A DNA stretch of 64,000 bases, taken from Nereocystis luetkeana (Eukaryota; Sar; Phaeophyceae; Laminariales; Laminariaceae). Shown here in pieces: positions 62,001-64,000 of the stretch. Location of the stretch: positions 11,703,917 to 11,767,916 of the forward strand of contig JARUPZ010000010.1 of NCBI GenBank assembly GCA_031213475.1, written 5' to 3'. Within the stretch, counting starts at the first letter, position 1. Each line of letters begins with the position of its first letter. Position numbers and translations under genes: made by a program. The notes under the pieces are model-generated. The model saw only the letters and a program-made list of their open reading frames with translations. It was not told where the DNA came from and did not search any database.

Positions 62001-64000
62001 CTCCCTCCCTCCCTCCCTGCTTTATGATACTATAGTATCCGTGATAGATATCGTGCTTCGTGTATACAGAATAACTGAAGCTGTATCTGGTAATATTTAC
62101 TTGTTTTCGACACGTTTGCCCCTCTAGACCATCGTCAAGTAAGTGAGTTCCAAAGAGGTCGATACCGGTCTGCGAGTATGCTGTCGATTTTATCAAGGAC
62201 TGGCGCTACGGTAGGATGCCTCTCGTCCCCATCATTACACTGTCCAGGCTGATTGTCACCCCTTTGAGAAACGCCAGCCTAGTGTCAATCTGCTATTCAT
62301 TGCCGTGACCAAGGTTCAGTAGCAATCGCAACAGACTGCCGTGATCAACGTTTGGTATCAACGTCAGCGCGGCTGCCTATTGCCGTGATCAACGTCCCAT
62401 ACGTAGCAATTTCAGTGTATCAGCCTATCGCCGCAATCAACGTTCAGCAGGAACTGCTGTACAGCAGCCTATTATTGCCGTGATCAATATTCAGCAGCAG
62501 CATTAACAGCACTCTATTGCCGTGACCAATGCTCAGTAGGAACTGCAGGACAACATGTTTGCCGCGTTCAGTGGTCAGTAGAGACTACCTGGTGCAATCA
62601 TACAGCCCCCAACGTACTCTACAGGAACCGTGCTGCTCCACTATCTTCTGCACGTATATACTATTTCGGGGGACTATAGTAAATAGGACCTACGGTGCAT
62701 AAAAAAACCTACCAGGTACATGTTTACCTAATTCTACTAACAATATTTGGTCCTATTTACTATGGTCCCCCGTAATAGAGCGAGCTGATTTCGAGCTTGA
62801 AGACGAAAGAGGAACAGGCTAAGAAGATTATCGACACTGCCAAGGATCAGGTGGAGGAGAGCCGGGTTCATCTCCTACGAATACAGGTAAACGTCAAACG
62901 TATCAGGTGTATACTGGCAATGCGCATATCATTTAGACCATCCTGTTTAAGTACATAGTAAAGATACGACCAGGTATATCGGCTAGTCACGAGAATAACC
63001 TATTTGGGGGATGGTATGGGATCATTTTTTTAGTAGCGAAATACTAAACCTTTTTCTGTAGATATAAGGCCACATTTTGGGATTCTAGTCATGGGGTGAT
63101 CTTCACCCCCGTTTTACACGGTAGCGGCGTAGAGGTGCTAAGCTGGTGCACATCGCTAGCCGTCCGGGAATGAATGGGGTTGGACAGCGGCACACCGTGC
63201 CGACCCGGCGGGCAGTGTGAGAGGAGGTACGCTGCAGCACTCCTAGACAGAGGGCACCCGTCGCGACTGGCAGGTACCATGATAGAACAGCTCGGGAAGG
63301 GAGCGACAATCCCAGCCATACAAACATACTTACCATAGTGCTTAGGCGTGTCTGACTCGCAGATTCATCTCGCCGCTGGCCACCTTCCCGCGCGACTTCT
63401 TCGTCGGGGCGCGCACCAGCCCCGTACGTATTTATCCTGCCCCTTGCCACCTGTGGAAGTTTCTACCCGCTCCCCCCCCCGCCCCCTACCCCGCGGGTGT
63501 GTCGGTGCAGTCAATCCTATCGAAGTACGCCAGCTACAACATGGGAAAGATGGACACGCTTGAGGAGGAGTTTCGAGAGTGTTCAAGGGAGACGGAGGCA
63601 ACGAAGGAGCGGCAGAAAGCGGTCGCCAAGTAAGTTAGATGCGGCTTATTTACTGGGAACACGCTTGTTTTTCAGCGCGGTGGACACTCCTTATTTTTTC
63701 GCGTGCGAAGACGCTAGCCAGGCATGTTCGAGTAGGAGACCCCCCCCCCCCCCCCCCCCCCCTATACCACAACCAGTTTCACTAAGACACAAAAATAGTT
63801 GGTGCGCCCCAAAAAGCCAGTCGCTGCTGTAACGGGCGGACATACTATTAATAATCAGAACTCACGATGGGCAAAATTATTTTGCATTCCCCTATGTTTT
63901 ACACATTATGTTGGGTTCTGAACACTACGATCCTCCCGTGAGTACTATATTTGCGCGTGTGTGATGTAATGTCTGGGCTCCCGTTATTTGATTTCTGGTA
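25228..64000 (+). CDS. Long Sfi1-repeat/IQ-ankyrin-coiled-coil protein, 3' end beyond window
   Basis: Twenty-nine exons join without a stop or phase break: 25228-26052, 27335-27598, 28315-28416, 29627-29719, 30020-30097, 30519-30653, 31275-31451, 31921-32007, 32419-32574, 33653-33724, 35618-35748, 36701-36923, 37420-37761, 40027-40110, 40988-41062, 43223-43365, 44667-44754, 46939-47357, 47833-47937, 49559-50011, 52461-52629, 53617-53913, 55645-55901, 56759-56828, 58826-58978, 59670-59750, 60961-61026, 62779-62886, 63511-63629. This is 5,372 nt, about 1,790 residues, only 14% of the span. Order: disordered N-terminus, IQ plus Sfi1-like repeats (about 300-800), poly-Gly linker, ankyrin repeats (about 905-1010), linkers, coiled coil (about 1510 on). 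Sfi1 repeats bind centrin and IQ motifs calmodulin (known); a basal-body or flagellar-root role is inferred. Least certain are the start of exon 2 (27335 or 27416), the ends of exons 6 and 15, and the start of exon 25. The match to one gene rather than several rests on phase continuity. Confidence 0.8.
26218..26289. mobile_element. Short TIR element, family 2
   Basis: Begins AATCAGAACCCACGATGG and ends TATTTGGTTCTG, a short inverted terminus (CAGAACC/GGTTCTG) about 72 bp apart. Same family as 63853-63921 and, more diverged, 46685-46759. Confidence 0.65.
27335..36923 (+). CDS. Exons 2-12: IQ motif and Sfi1-like helical repeats
   Basis: Eleven exons hold the repeat block. Exon 2 has an IQ-like motif, IAKMWRGMLFRRRFLVWK. 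Sfi1-type repeats (a hydrophobic pair, then FxxW or LxxW followed by basic residues) are seen as HLRAWSMVVK, SLFAVWKELAEE, TLFEAWRNGARL, LFHVWSRMVQFKKAV, FRRWAWYVRWS, VFRAWKNVCRDRG, LMRCWEGWRTFAIRKKK, LLAWQAWKRFATRRRRW and VVFRAWSFATGKRNR. Exons 2-10 all begin and end in phase 0, so each could be lost or duplicated without shifting frame. Intron 11 uses a GC donor at 35749. Centrin binding is the expected activity of such helices. Confidence 0.8.
28620..28890. mobile_element. GATC-rich TIR element, diverged
   Basis: Contains TCTCCGGGTGGGA, CTCTTGCACAGCATCTCACA and ACGGCAACCATAG, family signatures, between GATCAGATC-rich ends. Confidence 0.55.
29318..29500. repeat. Degenerate ~75-bp tandem repeat
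   Basis: TTAGTGT(G/C)GCAGTCTAGACCTGTGAC-like phrases recur three times. Intronic. Confidence 0.5.
33182..33409. repeat. 114-bp tandem duplication
   Basis: Two adjacent units (33182-33295 and 33296-33409) share CTTGTCCTGAACGTCTTGTA and CCACGGGACCGGCGACGTTG and differ at only a few positions. A 208-codon open frame across this array on the minus strand is a by-product. Confidence 0.9.
33420..33650. repeat. ~42-bp minisatellite abutting exon 10
   Basis: ATCATGGCCCATGCTTTCTC and variants recur five times and stop at the exon acceptor at 33652, so the last unit supplies the intron's pyrimidine tract (TTTCTCTCCCCCCGCC). Confidence 0.8.
34070..34255. repeat. GGTTCGTAGCATCGTATT minisatellite
   Basis: Degenerate 20-28 bp units (GGTTCGTAGCATCGTATTT and variants). 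A single unit also forms the donor region of exon 10 at 33724-33742. Confidence 0.7.
34560..34738 (+). mobile_element. SINE, 5'-truncated
   Basis: ACGCGAATCGACGAG, CCCGCGATAAAAAATAAGGC, GGGGGAGGGGGGAGGAGCGC and ACCCCCGGACTTAAGTTACT match the body of the copy at 15501. Confidence 0.7.
37420..37761 (+). CDS. Exon 13: helix plus poly-glycine linker (114 aa)
   Basis: Opens LHRDMVKHSVMQQDTAWWLL, then from about 37585 to 37712 a GGT/GGC codon run encodes roughly 40 residues of almost pure glycine with V, S, N and M breaks, ending FEQLKLSGLPEEK at a GTGAGT donor. It links the helical repeats to the ankyrin segment. Length variation between individuals is likely because the tract is a trinucleotide repeat. 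Confidence 0.8.
37801..37902. mobile_element. TATTACGGGGG MITE
   Basis: Termini TATAACGGGAACCGTATTAA and CTATTTACTATGATCCCCCG are imperfect inverted repeats around CAAATATTG and an ATAG core. It sits directly beside a second copy. Confidence 0.8.
37904..38010. mobile_element. TATTACGGGGG MITE, adjacent second copy
   Basis: Starts GTTACGGGGGGCCATAGTAA and ends TATTTAATATGGTCCCCCGT. One or two bases separate it from the preceding element. Confidence 0.85.
38890..39030. repeat. ~21-bp minisatellite
   Basis: TTGCAACCCCTACCTAA-like units recur about seven times (CCTACCTAATTG, CCTACCTGATTG, CGCCTAATT and so on). Confidence 0.8.
39195..39522. mobile_element. GATC-rich TIR element
   Basis: GATC/ATC-rich left end (ATCATCTACAGATTGATCATC type), interior CTTGACCTGCCGCTATGAGA, CATGCAGACTATACGCC and CGGCAACATGAGCTAGATCC, right end TGATCTGTTCGATG. 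Intron between exons 13 and 14. Confidence 0.7.
39580..39885. repeat. ~27-33-bp minisatellite
   Basis: About eleven degenerate units of GACACTGACAGCAGCACCAC plus TAGGATA-like tail. Confidence 0.75.
40027..44754 (+). CDS. Exons 14-17: ankyrin repeats
   Basis: Exon 14 ends in LFRAIDDCDTSEVMK and exon 15 begins LLHLGAQVNA; across the splice they form one ankyrin repeat. Exon 16 gives GVTPLHAAASHFSADYASMI, then LLLHAGASVRALDAVGRTPLQLCT, a second and the start of a third repeat with the diagnostic TPLH and GA-V-A motifs. Exon 17 completes it with NPQTAALLSDHAKRLQAF. Such repeats are protein-binding surfaces. The end of exon 15 could be 41035 instead of 41062; both are phase 0. Confidence 0.85.
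41860..42490. repeat. Degenerate ~60-70-bp tandem repeat
   Basis: Units share GTCTCCGAAACACGAGC, AAAGTTTGGTTGATGTTCC and TTCTGATTTCGAGTAATTTT. About nine decayed units fill much of the intron before exon 16; a single related unit lies at 53085-53130. Confidence 0.65.
43160..43200. repeat. (CAC/CAT)n microsatellite
   Basis: CACCATCACCACCACCAACA-type trinucleotide run 22 bp before the exon 16 acceptor. Confidence 0.85.
44072..44174. mobile_element. TATTACGGGGG MITE
   Basis: CTGGGGGCCATGGTAAATAA at left and TATTTAACGTGGTCCCCCGT plus AATA at right, with the CCAAATATTGTTATTAAAAA core. Confidence 0.8.
44755..44860. repeat. Minisatellite at the exon 17 donor
   Basis: Units of AAGGCAAGTAAGGCACACGT and variants begin immediately after the exon 17 donor GTAAGG; several units contain GTAAGG again. 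Confidence 0.75.
46685..46759. mobile_element. Short TIR element, family 2, diverged
   Basis: CAAACCCACGATCGACCCCG, CCCCCCTATGTTCCTATGTT and CCAGGTTCGGATCTGA correspond to segments of 26218-26289 and 63853-63921. Confidence 0.55.
46939..53913 (+). CDS. Exons 18-22: low-complexity linkers with short helices
   Basis: Exons 46939-47357, 47833-47937, 49559-50011, 52461-52629 and 53617-53913 connect by phases 2, 2, 2, 0 and 0. Visible features are a helix MVVTRLNKLKNILRAEDQRA, a Gly run ending exon 18, a poly-Ser tract from an AGC repeat at about 49710-49735, a Gly-rich end of exon 20, and a helical LEEVNDCWTALDWIVLERKR in exon 21. No known domain. The chain of non-zero phases matching across four introns is the best support. 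Confidence 0.75.
47380..47560 (+). mobile_element. SINE, 5'-truncated
   Basis: GCGAATCGACGCGATTCGAC, GAGGAGCCTGTGATGTGACC and CCGGACGTGAGTCATGACTT match the SINE body. Starts 23 bp after the exon 18 donor. Confidence 0.7.
48133..48241. mobile_element. TATTACGGGGG MITE
   Basis: TATTACGGGGGGCCATAGTT at left and TAACTATGCCCCCCCGTAAT plus A at right flank a GGTATACATG core. Near-complete copy. Confidence 0.9.
48706..48900 (+). repeat. ~195-bp intronic direct repeat, copy 1
   Basis: CGCTTCACGCTTTGGTGCAA, GCCTGGTCGGTGAAAATCCG, GACTACGGCCAT and a terminal C run recur at 49268-49460. Confidence 0.8.
49268..49460 (+). repeat. ~195-bp intronic direct repeat, copy 2
   Basis: CGCTTCGCGTTTGGTGCAAG, GCCTGGTCGGTGAAAACCAG, GACTACGGCCATACATG and a terminal C run, as in copy 1, about 80% alike. 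Confidence 0.8.
50125..50310 (+). repeat. Dispersed repeat shared with 9.8 kb
   Basis: CTTACTTTTTGGGGGGACGC, GAGCGCTACACTGAACC, GGCTTGCTCAG and TTGTTGGCGGGCCCAT align with 9805-10010. Confidence 0.6.
50297..51092 (+). repeat. 408-bp recent tandem duplication of a GATC-rich element
   Basis: Units 50297-50704 and 50705-51092 are almost identical; the second lacks 19 bp in a GATATATCTGTAGAT-type stretch. Each unit holds one TACCTGGTA copy and one GATC-rich element ending ATTATCTGTCCGGCG. The near identity implies a young event. Confidence 0.9.
51456..51670. repeat. ~27-bp minisatellite
   Basis: ACCATGCTGCGCGCGGGTAT and variants repeat about eight times. Confidence 0.85.
52838..52950. mobile_element. 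TATTACGGGGG MITE, intact copy
   Basis: TATTACGGTGGGCCATAGTA at left and TACTATGGTCCACCGTAATA at right form an almost perfect inverted repeat of about 28 bp, even sharing a compensating G/C change, around CCAACAATATTTCG. Flanking TA suggests Tc1/mariner-type target duplication. Confidence 0.9.
53945..54425. mobile_element. GATC-rich element with (GATCTGTAT)n expansion
   Basis: A 9-bp GATCTGTAT repeat fills 53945-54150; downstream come GCTTCCGGGTGCGAGTCGTA and ACAGATCCTGCACAGCATAT, the family's conserved interior. The 9-bp period keeps frames open, giving spurious Met/Ile/Cys-rich frames. Confidence 0.75.
54600..54785. repeat. ~9-10-bp GTATGACTA minisatellite
   Basis: Units such as GTATGACTAC, GTGACTACTGTAGTATCAC and AGTATGTCT recur. 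Confidence 0.75.
55645..63629 (+). CDS. Exons 23-29: charged coiled-coil region
   Basis: Exons 55645-55901, 56759-56828, 58826-58978, 59670-59750, 60961-61026, 62779-62886 and 63511-63629. Content is helical and charged: VLGLMVQELRKLDKQR, AESLALKTKNLEK, WQQKIEQAHCKIRAISRRR, RKETEEEEVTPETLERDIK, KTKEEQAKKIIDTAKDQVEE, MDTLEEEFRECSRETEATKE. Exon 23 holds a 12-nt tandem repeat coding for NG-containing tetrapeptides. Exon 29 leaves in phase 2 at a GTAAGT donor (63630), so at least one more exon lies right of the window. In exon 25 an alternative acceptor near 58902 would give a different frame. Confidence 0.75.
56181..56289. mobile_element. TATTACGGGGG MITE, intact copy
   Basis: TATTACGGGGGACCATAGTT at left and ATTATGGTCCCCCGTAATA at right, with the CCAACAATATTTGG core. 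Confidence 0.92.
56990..57375. mobile_element. GATC-rich TIR element
   Basis: Left ATCTTTCTACAGATCAGATA, interior CATCATGCAGATTATACGGC and CCCACGCGGCAACATGATCT, right CTATCCGATCTTTCGGATG. A TACCAGGTA copy is embedded at 57098. Confidence 0.65.
57650..57900 (-). mobile_element. SINE, inverted, 5'-truncated
   Basis: Read on the minus strand it gives GGTCGACGCGATTCGTCAAG, CTGGCGATAAACATGC, TATGTGACCCCGGATTTGAG and AATAAGAAGGGCGAAGATAT, the SINE body in order. Confidence 0.75.
61070..61200. repeat. ~40-bp tandem repeat
   Basis: ACAATGGTTGATATCGTCTT and two variants (ACGATGGTTGGCATTG, ACATGGTTGGTATCGTCC) occur in a row. Confidence 0.6.
61200..61385. repeat. (GGGTC)n array with inverted flanks
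   Basis: GGGTC pentamers run from about 61306 to 61341 and in shorter blocks before it; CGACCTGACCCGC and GACTCGACCCG flank in inverted orientation, so the region can fold back. Confidence 0.85.
62285..62590. repeat. ~45-bp minisatellite
   Basis: CTATTGCCGTGATCAACGTT followed by CAGTAGCAAC-like sequence recurs about seven times. Confidence 0.8.
62662..62777. mobile_element. TATTACGGGGG MITE at an exon boundary
   Basis: TATTTCGGGGGACTATAGTA at left and TACTATGGTCCCCCGTAATA at right. The right terminus, plus the next G, provides the AG in front of exon 28 (62779). A TACCAGGTA copy is inside it at 62710. Confidence 0.9.
63853..63921. mobile_element. Short TIR element, family 2
   Basis: AATCAGAACTCACGATGGGC at left, CCCCTATGTTTTACACATTA inside and TTGGGTTCTGA at right, parallel to 26218-26289. 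Confidence 0.65.

Overview
The window is nuclear DNA of a photosynthetic stramenopile, most likely a brown alga (Ectocarpus-like). Evidence for this: genes are split into many short exons by roughly 0.3-2.5 kb GT-AG introns. One encoded protein starts with a signal peptide followed by a heterokont-type SSFASH plastid-targeting site (ASAFAP-like). Introns and spacers are packed with short terminal-inverted-repeat elements, tRNA-derived SINEs, minisatellites and G/C homopolymers. The species is an inference; no marker gene is present.

Layout. 1-4090 is a satellite of ten ~408-bp units, followed by an ~82-bp array (4240-4700). 4.7-12.7 kb is repeat-rich with no gene I can name. 12768-18116 (+) is a peroxiredoxin-like (AhpC/TSA-type fold) gene whose first exon(s) I could not place; it includes a 22-nt micro-exon. 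18.1-20.8 kb is the convergent spacer. 20772-24214 (-) is a plastid-targeted DUF2358-type (NTF2-like) protein in five exons, reconstructed from splice sites and reading phase. 24215-25227 is a divergent promoter region. 25228 to beyond 64000 (+) is one very long gene: 29 phase-consistent exons encode about 1,790 residues. They give, in order, a disordered N-terminus, an IQ motif plus Sfi1-like W/F-x-x-W repeats, a poly-glycine linker, ankyrin repeats, low-complexity linkers and a charged coiled coil. The 3' end is outside the window.

Functional reading. The long protein looks like a centrin/calmodulin-binding scaffold (Sfi1-type helices) joined to ankyrin and coiled-coil modules, suggesting a basal-body or cytoskeletal role (inference). 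The two smaller genes are unrelated: one is a thioredoxin-fold protein without the peroxidatic cysteine motif, the other a plastid protein of unknown function. They are not an operon.

Non-coding signal. At least five dispersed repeat families recur here. In addition, two short pseudo-palindromes with a central A/T, TACCWGGTA (22 exact copies) and CTACWGTAG (12 exact copies), are far above chance and lie only outside exons. All exon boundaries were assigned by eye from splice consensus and phase continuity; none was tested by transcript data.
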